Positions 18,516 to 26,777 of a stretch of DNA of 64,000 nt are shown piece by piece. Within the stretch, counting starts at the first letter, position 1. The number at the start of each line of letters is the position of its first letter. This DNA is from CAVSWT01 sp963777515. Its GTDB lineage: Bacteria; Bacteroidota; Ignavibacteria; Ignavibacteriales; Ignavibacteriaceae. Location: assembly GCA_963777515.1 (NCBI GenBank), contig CAVZQU010000019.1:186001-250000 (forward strand), written 5' to 3'. The notes under the pieces were generated by a model. That model saw only the letters and a list, made by a program, of their open reading frames with translations. It was not told the origin of the DNA and searched no databases. A program made the position numbers and the translations under genes.

Positions 18516-19637
18516 ATGAGTACAATAAATATTTCTACTGTTAGTAATCAAAATGATTTAATGAGATTTATAAAATTTCAGTGGAAGATCTATAAGAATG
18601 ACCCCAATTGGGTTCCTCCGCTCATTATGGATAGAAAAAAAATTTTGAATAAAGAAAAAAATCCCTTTTACAAGCATGCAGAAATTGAATTGTACCTTGC
18701 TGAAAAAGACGGCGAACTTGTAGGAAGAATTGCGGCAATAAAAAATGATCTTCATAATAAATATCACGATGATAATGCCGGCTTCTTTGGATTCTTTGAG
18801 TGCATAAATGACCAGGAGGTTGCGAACGCATTATTTGATAAAGCAAAAGAATGGCTAAAAGCAAAAGGATTTAAAATTATGAGAGGCCCGGCTAACCCAT
18901 CCAGTAATGATGAGTGGGCTATGCTGCTTGAAGGATTTGACGATGAACCTAGATTGTTAATGACCTACAATCCAAAATATTATTTAGACTTGTGTGAAAA
19001 CTACGGTTTTAGAAAAGCAAAAGATTTATATGCATACAAACTAGAGAATGAAAAAGTTGTTTCATCAGAAAAAGTAAAAAGAGTTGCTGAACTTGCCAGG
19101 AAAAGATACAAGCTAAATATTTCACAGCTCGATATGAAAAACTTTGATGCAGAACTGGAAAAAGTTAAGTATGTGTACAATAAAGCCTGGGCACCTAATT
19201 GGGGATTTGTTCCATTAACTGATGATGAAATTACTGCAATGGCAGAAGACTTAAAACAATTAGTCGAACCATCTTTAGTTTTATTTGGTGAGATAGACAA
19301 TAAACTTGTGGGCTTTGCTTTAGTAATGCTGGATTATAACCAGGTTTTCAAAAGCATGAACGGGAGGTTATTTCCATTCGGATTTTTAAAGTTGTTTACA
19401 CACAAAAAGAAAATAACCTGGTCACGTATAATTACTTTAGGGATAATCCCTGAATTTCAAAAGAAAGGTTTAGATTCGGTTTTCTATTGGGAAATTGTAA
19501 ATCGAGCTCATGCACTTGGTATTAATTTAGGTGAAGCAAGCTGGATACTTGAAGACAATGATATGATGATTAGAGGTGCCGGTGCATTAAATGGTGAACT
19601 CTATAAAAAGTATAGAGTATATGATTTAGAAATTTAA
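18516..19637 (+). CDS. GNAT-family acyltransferase, candidate bacterial ceramide synthase
   Basis: The 373-residue protein belongs to a long GNAT family often left as hypothetical. An N-terminal GNAT half (ELYLAEKDGELVGRIAAI, GFFGFFECINDQEVANALFDKAKEWLK) is followed by a second GNAT-like half. The second half contains LVLFGEIDNKLVGFALVM and a C-terminal block, ITLGIIPEFQKKGLDS, with the acyl-CoA loop signature. It directly follows the serine palmitoyltransferase-like gene. In bacteria, ceramide synthase (bCerS) is a GNAT-type N-acyltransferase, unlike the eukaryotic enzyme. I therefore infer that it N-acylates the long-chain base. A GGAGG site precedes the ATG. Direct biochemical assignment is not possible from sequence. 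Confidence 0.72.
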   Translation: MSTINISTVSNQNDLMRFIKFQWKIYKNDPNWVPPLIMDRKKILNKEKNPFYKHAEIELYLAEKDGELVGRIAAIKNDLHNKYHDDNAGFFGFFECINDQEVANALFDKAKEWLKAKGFKIMRGPANPSSNDEWAMLLEGFDDEPRLLMTYNPKYYLDLCENYGFRKAKDLYAYKLENEKVVSSEKVKRVAELARKRYKLNISQLDMKNFDAELEKVKYVYNKAWAPNWGFVPLTDDEITAMAEDLKQLVEPSLVLFGEIDNKLVGFALVMLDYNQVFKSMNGRLFPFGFLKLFTHKKKITWSRIITLGIIPEFQKKGLDSVFYWEIVNRAHALGINLGEASWILEDNDMMIRGAGALNGELYKKYRVYDLEI

Positions 19638-19655
19638 TTTTTAATTTATTTTGTT

Positions 19656-19685
19656 AATGAGTTCTTAACAATTTAAGAACTCATT
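19656..19685. terminator. Palindrome between convergent genes
   Basis: A perfect 13-bp inverted repeat, AATGAGTTCTTAA/TTAAGAACTCATT, covers the stop codon of the PorD-like gene and lies downstream of the GNAT gene. The T-tract is poor in both directions, so a bidirectional terminator role is only plausible. Confidence 0.4.
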
Positions 19686-20551
19686 GCTGCTTCATATTTT
19701 GCGGAATGTGCCGGATCAATTTTTTTCAAAGCTTTAAATACTTCATTTTTATTAGGATAATCTTTTAATCGTTCAATTATTTCCCCGCTCTTGGCATCAA
19801 AAAATACTTTTATAATAACTGATGATAAATCAATTTTTGATCTCAAAGCATCTAAAATATTTATAGCTTTAACTATATACTTTTGTCCATTAGCTTTATT
19901 CTGCTCGTAATAATCAATTCCATAATGATATTGATAAAAAGCTTCCCGGAAAGGTCTGAACTTGTCATTTAACAAATCATCAACCAATCCTCTTCTGCTG
20001 TATGAATTACTATTCTTTTCCCACCCGGTCGAATTTTTACCTGAAGCACCTAAATTAACTATATCATATGCTTTTGAATAATAATCTGTCCCGCCGAATT
20101 CATTCCATGAATCCATATCATAACCAATAATAACATAAGCATAATAATTTAATAGGCTTGTTAACGGATCGAAATTTGAAAAATCTGCGATTAAGCTTTG
20201 ATTTTTTTCATAAATAAATGACCAATTATTATCATTTATTGTAAGCATTAAGGATGAATTAGTAGATTTATAAATTTCACGCTGACTTGATACAATTATT
20301 TGTGCTGTGTAATGAACATTATTTGACGCACTCAAAAACAAAATAGTAAAAGCACAATTAATTTTATTTCCTTCCCATCCGTCAGTAAATTTAGTTTGAT
20401 TCATATAACTCTCAACTGCCGATTGAAAACCCGCAAGATTATCCCTGGTTGATGTCGGAATACTTTGTAAATTAACAGTCACTGTACAATTTAATTCCTG
20501 CGCAAAAAGAATTGAAGAGGCAGCTAAAAAAAGCGCAAATAAATATTTCAT
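19673..20551 (-). CDS. porD: PorD-like protein (DUF4835), type IX secretion-associated
   Basis: The 292-residue exported protein has a signal peptide ending at about residue 17 (ILFAQ). It then matches the DUF4835/PorD family over its length. Supporting segments are ELNCTVTVN at the mature N-terminus, FTDGWEGNKINCAFTI, SLLNYYAYVIIGYDMDSW and the late KVFFDAKSGEIIERL. PorD is required for type IX secretion in Porphyromonas, but its biochemical role is unclear. Presence in this window fits the five T9SS cargo proteins encoded nearby. It is encoded convergently with the GNAT gene and divergently from the PorV/PorQ-like gene. Confidence 0.82.
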   Translation of the reverse strand: MKYLFALFLAASSILFAQELNCTVTVNLQSIPTSTRDNLAGFQSAVESYMNQTKFTDGWEGNKINCAFTILFLSASNNVHYTAQIIVSSQREIYKSTNSSLMLTINDNNWSFIYEKNQSLIADFSNFDPLTSLLNYYAYVIIGYDMDSWNEFGGTDYYSKAYDIVNLGASGKNSTGWEKNSNSYSRRGLVDDLLNDKFRPFREAFYQYHYGIDYYEQNKANGQKYIVKAINILDALRSKIDLSSVIIKVFFDAKSGEIIERLKDYPNKNEVFKALKKIDPAHSAKYEAAMSS

Positions 20552-20635
20552 TAATTACCCTCAAATTTTAGAATAATCATTGATTTAATATATGAATTTA
20601 GATATAATCACACAATAAAAGAAAATCAGTATTTA

Positions 20636-21490
20636 ATGAAGCTTATACTACTCTTTATTTTATTTGTTGCCGTAAATTATTCATTTTCTCAAAATAATCC
20701 CGGGGCAAAACAAATCGCCATGTCTAATTCAGACATAGCTTTAAGTAATGATGTTTTCTCAATATTTAATAATCCAGCCGGGCTTGCTCAAATTAACTGG
20801 AGAGAAATTGGAGTCTACTACTCCCCTGCTCCATTCGGTTTTACTGAATTGGCAAATGGTTTTGTAGCTTATAATGAACCATTTTCATTTGGAAATATCT
20901 CTGTCGGAGGCATGAGTTATGGTTTTGACTTATATAAAGAAAATAAAATAGTATTAGGTTATTCATATAATTATTTAAATAAAATTTTTGCCGGTATTGC
21001 AGTTAATTATCACACCGTTTCAATTCAAAATTATGGGAATGATGCCTCATTTTATTTAGATATTGGCGGATTAGTTTATTTGAATAACGATTTGCGCTGG
21101 GGATTTTCTTGGCATAATATAAACCGGGCAACTTTCGGAACTGAAAAAGATCAAATACCAACAATATTTAATTCAGGTTTTAGTTATGATTTAATGGAAA
21201 ATTTTTCCCTTAACCTTGCAGTTGAAAAAGAGCTAAAATATAATGCTTCATTTAGATTTGGAATTGAATACTATATAATTAAATACTTAACTCTTAGATC
21301 CGGCTTTTCAAATGAGCCTTCACGATATTCGGCAGGGATAGGAATTAACTATGCTAATTTTAGTTTAGATTATGCAATGTTTACACATCAAGATTTAGGA
21401 TTAACCCATCAGGCCGGTATAGTTTTCAGCTTTGGGGATGACGGGAGCAGAAAAGATAAAATCCGGAAGTATTTAAATAAATACAAATAA
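20636..21490 (+). CDS. PorV/PorQ-like outer-membrane beta-barrel
   Basis: This 284-residue protein has a signal peptide (about 1-18). A PorV/PorQ N-terminal motif follows: GAKQIAMSNSDIALSNDVFSIFNNPAGLAQ. The rest alternates short beta-strands typical of a FadL-like 14-stranded barrel, for example KIVLGYSYNYLNKIFAGIAVNYH and LRSGFSNEPSRYSAGIGINY. PorV and PorQ are T9SS outer-membrane components that shuttle or anchor cargo. The protein is shorter than PorV, nearer to PorQ in length. It is followed after 18 bp by the HhH outer-membrane gene, so the two are probably co-expressed. Confidence 0.75.
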   Translation: MKLILLFILFVAVNYSFSQNNPGAKQIAMSNSDIALSNDVFSIFNNPAGLAQINWREIGVYYSPAPFGFTELANGFVAYNEPFSFGNISVGGMSYGFDLYKENKIVLGYSYNYLNKIFAGIAVNYHTVSIQNYGNDASFYLDIGGLVYLNNDLRWGFSWHNINRATFGTEKDQIPTIFNSGFSYDLMENFSLNLAVEKELKYNASFRFGIEYYIIKYLTLRSGFSNEPSRYSAGIGINYANFSLDYAMFTHQDLGLTHQAGIVFSFGDDGSRKDKIRKYLNKYK

Positions 21491-21508
21491 TTTTAGAGAG
21501 AATTTAAA

Positions 21509-23506
21509 TTGAAATATCTTTCTATAATCTTAATTCTCATCTCATTTTTTTTATTTAATATATTAATTTTCTCTCAAACCGATTCAACAACTATAAACTC
21601 CGAAGATGCTGTAAACGACTTGCTTCAAGAATCAAATGAGGAAATTGATAATGACCAGCTTTATGAAGTGTTTGATGATTTATCAAGAAATCCAGTTAAT
21701 TTAAATAAAGCTGGCTTAACTGACTTACAAAAAATACCTATCATTGATCTTTCTACAGCAAAAGCAATTATCGATTATAGAAATAAATACGGAACTTTCT
21801 TTTCAGTTAATGAATTGTATTCCATAAAAGGATTAAATGACGAACTTGTTAAAAAAATTATCCCTTTTGTTTCAGTAAATGACCAAGTTGAAAAGGAAGG
21901 ACAAAATGAAAACATGTTTCTTCAAAATTCAAAGGTCTATTTTAGAAGCAGAACAATAAATGATCTCCAAACTGAAAAAGGATTTACTAATAAGAAATAT
22001 CTTGGCACAAAACCTAAAATATATAATAGACTTTTAGTTAATTATAATGAACATTATGAGCTTGGCTTATTAACTGATAAAGATTCCGGGGAAAGATCCT
22101 TGGATGATTTTTATTCATTCCACTTTGCTGTAAAAGATTATGGCATCCTACAGTCATTTGTTGCCGGTGATTATCTAATTGAATTTGGGCAAGGATTGGT
22201 TCTTTGGAGTCCATATGGATTTTCCAAAGGTGCTGAAGCTGTTTATCCATTAAAGAAGCGTGACGGTAATATTAAGCCATACACGAGTAGCACTGAAAAT
22301 AATTTCTTCCGCGGCACTGCCGCAGCAATTGAATATAATAATTTCAGATTATCTGCGTTTTATTCTAACAATAAATTTGATGCTAATATAGATGCAATTA
22401 CTCATGAAATTATTTCTATGCCGGTTAATGGTTATCACCGGACAGAAAGTGAAATTCAAAAAAAGAAAACTGCTAATGAGATTTTTTATGGCAGCAGATT
22501 AGATTATTCAATAAATAATTTACTTAATGCCGGTATAATTTATTATCATTCGAAATTCAGCAACCAAATTGCTCCATCTAGCATATACGACTTAAGAGGC
22601 AAATTATTTAATTATACCTCTTTTTATTATGACATTTATATAAGCAACATAAACTTATTTGGAGAAGAAGCGTATGACGGGAAAGTAGTTGCTTCAATAA
22701 ATAATTTGGAATTTTATATTTCCGATGATTTTACATTTGTTACATCAGTTAGAAATTATCCGAAGAATTTCAAAAATATTCATTCCTATGGATTTGGAGA
22801 AATGTCAGGCAGTACAAGAAATGAATTTGGCATTTATAACGGATTCAGATGGCGGTCACCCATCGGGACCATAAATGCTTACTATGATCAATTTAAATTT
22901 CCTTATTCAACCTTTGATCTGCCTCTGCCCGGTGAAGGGAATGAATTTTTAATCAACGTAAATTCAAAACCATTTAAGAAGATTGAAACAACTATAAGAT
23001 ATAAATATGAGAATAAGGATGTATCCGAAGGTATTTCTAATTCAAATCAAATTGTAAAAAGACTGAAACAAAGCCTAAGAGGCGAGTTAGCTTTTCAAGC
23101 AGCCAAATCATTGAGGTTGAAAGAAAGAGTTGAATATGTTAATTACAGAATAAACGATATCAAGGCTAACGAAGACGGTTTTTTAATCTTTCAAGATATC
23201 AGATTCGTTCCCAGTTCAAAACTAAATATATATGCCCGTGTAATATTATTTCAAACTGATTCTTTTAATTCTGCTGTTTATGAATTTGAAAATGATTTAA
23301 CAGGCGTACTTACAAACTTAGCCATGTACGAACAAGGAATGAGATGGTATTTTATTATGCGTTATTCCCCATTTAGACTGTTTACAATTTCCCTTAAATA
23401 TGCGGAAAGCTATAAGCCCGATAAGAGATTTTTGAGTTCAGGGAATTCCCAAATTAACGGCGGATTGGATAACCGGTTAAGCGTACAGTTGGATTTTAAA
23501 TTTTAA
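21509..23506 (+). CDS. Outer-membrane protein with N-terminal helix-hairpin-helix motifs
   Basis: The 665-residue product has a signal peptide (about 1-23). A ComEA-type double helix-hairpin-helix region follows at about residues 65-125: NLNKAGLTDLQKIPIIDLSTAKAIIDYR and FFSVNELYSIKGLNDELVKKI. The remaining 500 residues are beta-strand-rich with aromatic girdles, fitting a large barrel. Homologues occur in Bacteroidota and Ignavibacteria as helix-hairpin-helix domain proteins of unknown role. ComEA itself binds DNA in the periplasm, so a DNA- or ligand-uptake role is possible but unproven. The start is TTG at 21509 with GAGAG upstream, 18 bp after the PorV/Q-like gene. Confidence 0.75.
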   Translation: MKYLSIILILISFFLFNILIFSQTDSTTINSEDAVNDLLQESNEEIDNDQLYEVFDDLSRNPVNLNKAGLTDLQKIPIIDLSTAKAIIDYRNKYGTFFSVNELYSIKGLNDELVKKIIPFVSVNDQVEKEGQNENMFLQNSKVYFRSRTINDLQTEKGFTNKKYLGTKPKIYNRLLVNYNEHYELGLLTDKDSGERSLDDFYSFHFAVKDYGILQSFVAGDYLIEFGQGLVLWSPYGFSKGAEAVYPLKKRDGNIKPYTSSTENNFFRGTAAAIEYNNFRLSAFYSNNKFDANIDAITHEIISMPVNGYHRTESEIQKKKTANEIFYGSRLDYSINNLLNAGIIYYHSKFSNQIAPSSIYDLRGKLFNYTSFYYDIYISNINLFGEEAYDGKVVASINNLEFYISDDFTFVTSVRNYPKNFKNIHSYGFGEMSGSTRNEFGIYNGFRWRSPIGTINAYYDQFKFPYSTFDLPLPGEGNEFLINVNSKPFKKIETTIRYKYENKDVSEGISNSNQIVKRLKQSLRGELAFQAAKSLRLKERVEYVNYRINDIKANEDGFLIFQDIRFVPSSKLNIYARVILFQTDSFNSAVYEFENDLTGVLTNLAMYEQGMRWYFIMRYSPFRLFTISLKYAESYKPDKRFLSSGNSQINGGLDNRLSVQLDFKF

Positions 23507-23518
23507 TTTAAATATAAT

Positions 23519-23902
23519 TTATTGAACTAATTCTTCATCAGCATTTAATAAAGCTTTCTTTATTGCTTTTGAAAGCATGAATTTATCAAATGGTTTTCTA
23601 ATATAACCTGAAAAATCTAAATCTTTAATTTTCTCATTTATTTCATTAACCGAATAACCTGAAAGGAAAATGTACGGAATATCATAATTTTTAGAAAGAT
23701 AATCTGCACATTCTAAACCGGATATTTTGCCTTTTAACGAAATATCAAGTATTACAAGGTTTGGCCTATCAATTTCAATTCTTCTTAAAACTTCTTCACC
23801 GCTGTCAACTACAGAATTTACTTTATAGCCCAGATCAACTAAGATATTCTGAATATCCATTGCTACGATGTGCTCATCCTCTGCTACGAGAATGCTGTAC
23901 AT
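23519..23902 (-). CDS. Single-domain response regulator
   Basis: This 127-residue CheY-like receiver has no output domain. The acidic pocket is in VAEDEH, the phospho-acceptor is Asp53 (LVILDIS) and the conserved lysine is Lys103 (YIRKPF). The usual Thr is replaced by Ser81 (LSG). Lone receivers relay phosphate within phosphorelays or act by protein contact. It lies 217 bp downstream of the receiver-cyclase gene on the same strand and may pair with the hybrid kinase at 26778. That link is inferred from position only. Confidence 0.88.
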   Translation of the reverse strand: MYSILVAEDEHIVAMDIQNILVDLGYKVNSVVDSGEEVLRRIEIDRPNLVILDISLKGKISGLECADYLSKNYDIPYIFLSGYSVNEINEKIKDLDFSGYIRKPFDKFMLSKAIKKALLNADEELVQ

Positions 23903-24119
23903 ATTTAATCCTTTAATATTAAAAATTTTGAAGATGGAATAAACAATAATTTATCCAACTATCCAAAGGCAATATTTATGCCCGCAAAATCATTTTAAAA
24001 GTACGTAAAAATTTGTTTTTTAATTTGTAGTTAAGGAATAATAGAAAATAAATTCGTAAACTGCGAATGAATTTCGCAGGTTGGGAATTAAAAAATATCT
24101 TAAATAATATTTCGTAATA

Positions 24120-25175
24120 TTACGATTTTTTTGTACACTTTACCAAATACATCTGAATTTCAGAGTCATGAATCAAATTAATTGTTCCATTCTTTTCACA
24201 TTCAAAATGATCTTTAATTAAATCGTATGTTGTGGTTGTAATATTAATTTGTCCTGGTTTACCGTATTGTTCCATCCGGCTAGCAATATTAACTGTATCT
24301 CCCCAAACATCATAGGTAAATTTATTTTTACCAATAACACCGGCTACAACACTTCCGGAATGTACACCGGTCCTCATTATCCATTTATGTTTTGATTTTA
24401 GATTTCTTTCTTTTAAGTAATTATTCATTTCAAGAGCTGCTAAAATTGTATCAATTGCATGATTATTATTTTCTTTTGGAAATCCGCCTCCCACCATGTA
24501 CGAATCACCAATTGTCTTTAATTTTTCCAATCCATGATTTTCAATTATTGTGTCAAAATTCTTGAATATATCATTAAGCTCTTCAACTAAAGCACTGGCA
24601 CTCATTTGCGAGGATATTGATGTAAAGCCCTGAAAATCCGTGAACAACAAAGTAACCATTTTATATTCCCGGGGAGTTATTTTACCGTTATCTTTAAATT
24701 CTTTTACTATTTCTACCGGAAGAATATTATTAAGCAAGCTGTCTGTTTTTCTTTTTTCAGCTTCAAGTTCCTGTGTTCTTTGTTTAAGTTTATAATTTAT
24801 ATCGTGCTTATATAAAGCCATTTCAATTGTAGAGTGAAGGTTTCTTTCATCGAATGGTTTTAAAAGATATCCAAAAGGCTCTGTTAATTTTGCCTTGTGC
24901 ATTGTTTCTTCATCGGCAAGAGCGGTTAAATAAATTATCGGTATGTCAAGTTCAGATTGAATTTCCTCTGCTGCTTCAATTCCTGATATATCTCCTTCAA
25001 GCATTATGTCCATCAGTATTAAACCAGGATTAAAAGTATGCGCCTTATTCACAACGTCTATAGCGTTTTTTGCAATACCAACTACATTATACCCCAGTCT
25101 CTTTAAAGTCACGCTTAAGTCCTTAGCAATAATGCCTTCGTCTTCAGCGATTAATAATTTTGCTTTTGTTGACAT
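24120..25175 (-). CDS. Response regulator with adenylate cyclase output domain
   Basis: The 351 residues form a receiver (Asp56, Lys106) joined by a coiled linker (about 115-145) to a class III nucleotide cyclase domain. The cyclase metal-binding aspartate sits in LLFTDFQGFTS. The substrate-specifying residues are a Lys in LKTIGDSY and an Asp in YDVWGDTVN, the pair that marks ATP as the substrate rather than GTP. The predicted product is cAMP, switched by phosphorylation of the receiver. Such RR-cyclase fusions occur in many Bacteroidota and Leptospira. The cognate kinase is not proven; the hybrid kinase at 26778 is a candidate. Confidence 0.9.
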   Translation of the reverse strand: MSTKAKLLIAEDEGIIAKDLSVTLKRLGYNVVGIAKNAIDVVNKAHTFNPGLILMDIMLEGDISGIEAAEEIQSELDIPIIYLTALADEETMHKAKLTEPFGYLLKPFDERNLHSTIEMALYKHDINYKLKQRTQELEAEKRKTDSLLNNILPVEIVKEFKDNGKITPREYKMVTLLFTDFQGFTSISSQMSASALVEELNDIFKNFDTIIENHGLEKLKTIGDSYMVGGGFPKENNNHAIDTILAALEMNNYLKERNLKSKHKWIMRTGVHSGSVVAGVIGKNKFTYDVWGDTVNIASRMEQYGKPGQINITTTTYDLIKDHFECEKNGTINLIHDSEIQMYLVKCTKKS

Positions 25176-25267
25176 TTAGGAAATGGTTTAGAGCCTAATA
25201 ACCTTGATAAATAAAATGATTAACAAATAGAAATTAATCTTAAATCTTAATTAATCAAAGAGGAGTT

Positions 25268-26524
25268 TTATACTTTTTTATCATTATAATCATGCCCGAC
25301 AATTAGCCTTATCCCCCGTTTAAAAGTAAAGTAAAGCCAAATCCATTCAGCCATAACTCTAAACCTATTTCTAAAATTGATGAGAAATAAAATATGAATT
25401 AATGACCAAGCTCCCCATGCAAAAAATCCGGTAAGTTTAAAACCTTTTATTTCCGCAACTGCTTTAGCTCTGCCGATTGTTGCCATATTGCCTTTGTCAT
25501 TGTATTTGAATCGCTTTCTTAAATTAGGTTCTTTCCCTTCTTTAATAATTACTGCAACATATTTCCCTTGTTGTATAGCAACTTGTGCCACGCCAGGCAG
25601 ATATTTTCCATTCTCAACAAAACCAGCGGCATCACCAATTACGAATATATTCGGGAATCCTTTTATGCTCATATCATGGTTTATCATTGCCCGTCCCGCT
25701 CTATCAGTTTCTGTATTTAAGGTTTTAATTAACTTTGAAGTGGTATTGCCCGCAGCCCAGATAACATTTTTGGTTTTAATAAAATCATCTCCCATTTTAA
25801 TTCCATCCTGCGAAACATCGGTAACCATTTTATTAAGAATTACTTTTACTCCCATAGACTCAAGATCTTCCTTAGCTCTCCTTGATAAATTATCAGGATA
25901 AGTTGCCAATAATTTAGACATCCCTTCAATTAAATAAACTTTGGTTTTGGATGTATTAAAATTCCTAAAATCTTTTATTAACGATTGTTTAACAATTTCT
26001 GCAATAGCTCCTGCAAGTTCAACACCTGTAGGACCGCCTCCGACAATAACAAAAGATAAATATTTTTCTTCTTCATCTTTGTCTTTTATTTTTTCCGCTT
26101 CCTCTAATGCATTTAAGATTTTTTCTCTTATTGTGAGTGCATCACTAAGTGTTTTCAAACCGGGTGCAGTTTTCTCCCACTCATTATGACCAAAATAGGA
26201 ATGCATAGAACCCGTAGCAACAATTAAATAATCAAATTCAAGGTCTGTTTCCTTGCAATGTACAATTTTATTTTCTTTATCAATTGATACCGCTTCATCC
26301 ATAATTACTTTAATATTTTTATGATTTCTAAATACGGATCTTATAGGAACTGCAATATCGCCCGGAGAAAGTTCTGCTGTTGCAACCTGGTAGAGCAAAG
26401 GCTGAAAAAGATGATAATTAGTTTTATCTACCAAAGTTATTTCAAATTCTGTATCTTTCAATTGTTTAGCAGCATTCAGCCCCCCAAATCCGCCGCCGAT
26501 TATAACGATTCTTCCCTTATACAT
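25268..26524 (-). CDS. ndh: Type II NADH dehydrogenase (NDH-2)
   Basis: The 418-residue flavoprotein has two Rossmann motifs. The N-terminal FAD-binding one is IIGGGFGGLNAA and the second NAD(P)-binding one is VIVGGGPTGVELAG. The FAD site closes with FVIGDAAGF. A C-terminal amphipathic and hydrophobic region (about residues 360-405, FFAWGAWSLIHILFLINFRNR) is the usual membrane anchor of this family. The enzyme would transfer electrons from NADH to quinone without proton pumping. It is encoded divergently from the hybrid histidine kinase, with a 253-bp shared upstream region. Confidence 0.9.
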   Translation of the reverse strand: MYKGRIVIIGGGFGGLNAAKQLKDTEFEITLVDKTNYHLFQPLLYQVATAELSPGDIAVPIRSVFRNHKNIKVIMDEAVSIDKENKIVHCKETDLEFDYLIVATGSMHSYFGHNEWEKTAPGLKTLSDALTIREKILNALEEAEKIKDKDEEEKYLSFVIVGGGPTGVELAGAIAEIVKQSLIKDFRNFNTSKTKVYLIEGMSKLLATYPDNLSRRAKEDLESMGVKVILNKMVTDVSQDGIKMGDDFIKTKNVIWAAGNTTSKLIKTLNTETDRAGRAMINHDMSIKGFPNIFVIGDAAGFVENGKYLPGVAQVAIQQGKYVAVIIKEGKEPNLRKRFKYNDKGNMATIGRAKAVAEIKGFKLTGFFAWGAWSLIHILFLINFRNRFRVMAEWIWLYFTFKRGIRLIVGHDYNDKKV

Positions 26525-26777
26525 TAGGAAAACCTTTTCATTAAATAATTTGGGAAATTTGCGATTTAAGTTAGCAAATAAACTGAAATAGTGATAAATT
26601 AATCATCACAAGTTTTTAAATAATCCTGGACATGAAAAATTATCGCTTTGACCAATAGGGAATGTCCAAATTCAACTGGTTAATGTTCCTTTTTTATTTT
26701 AAAATCAAATAATTATATTTGCCATTATTATAAAATAATGTGAAATTAAATCGTTCAATTAGCAATTTTGGGTACAT

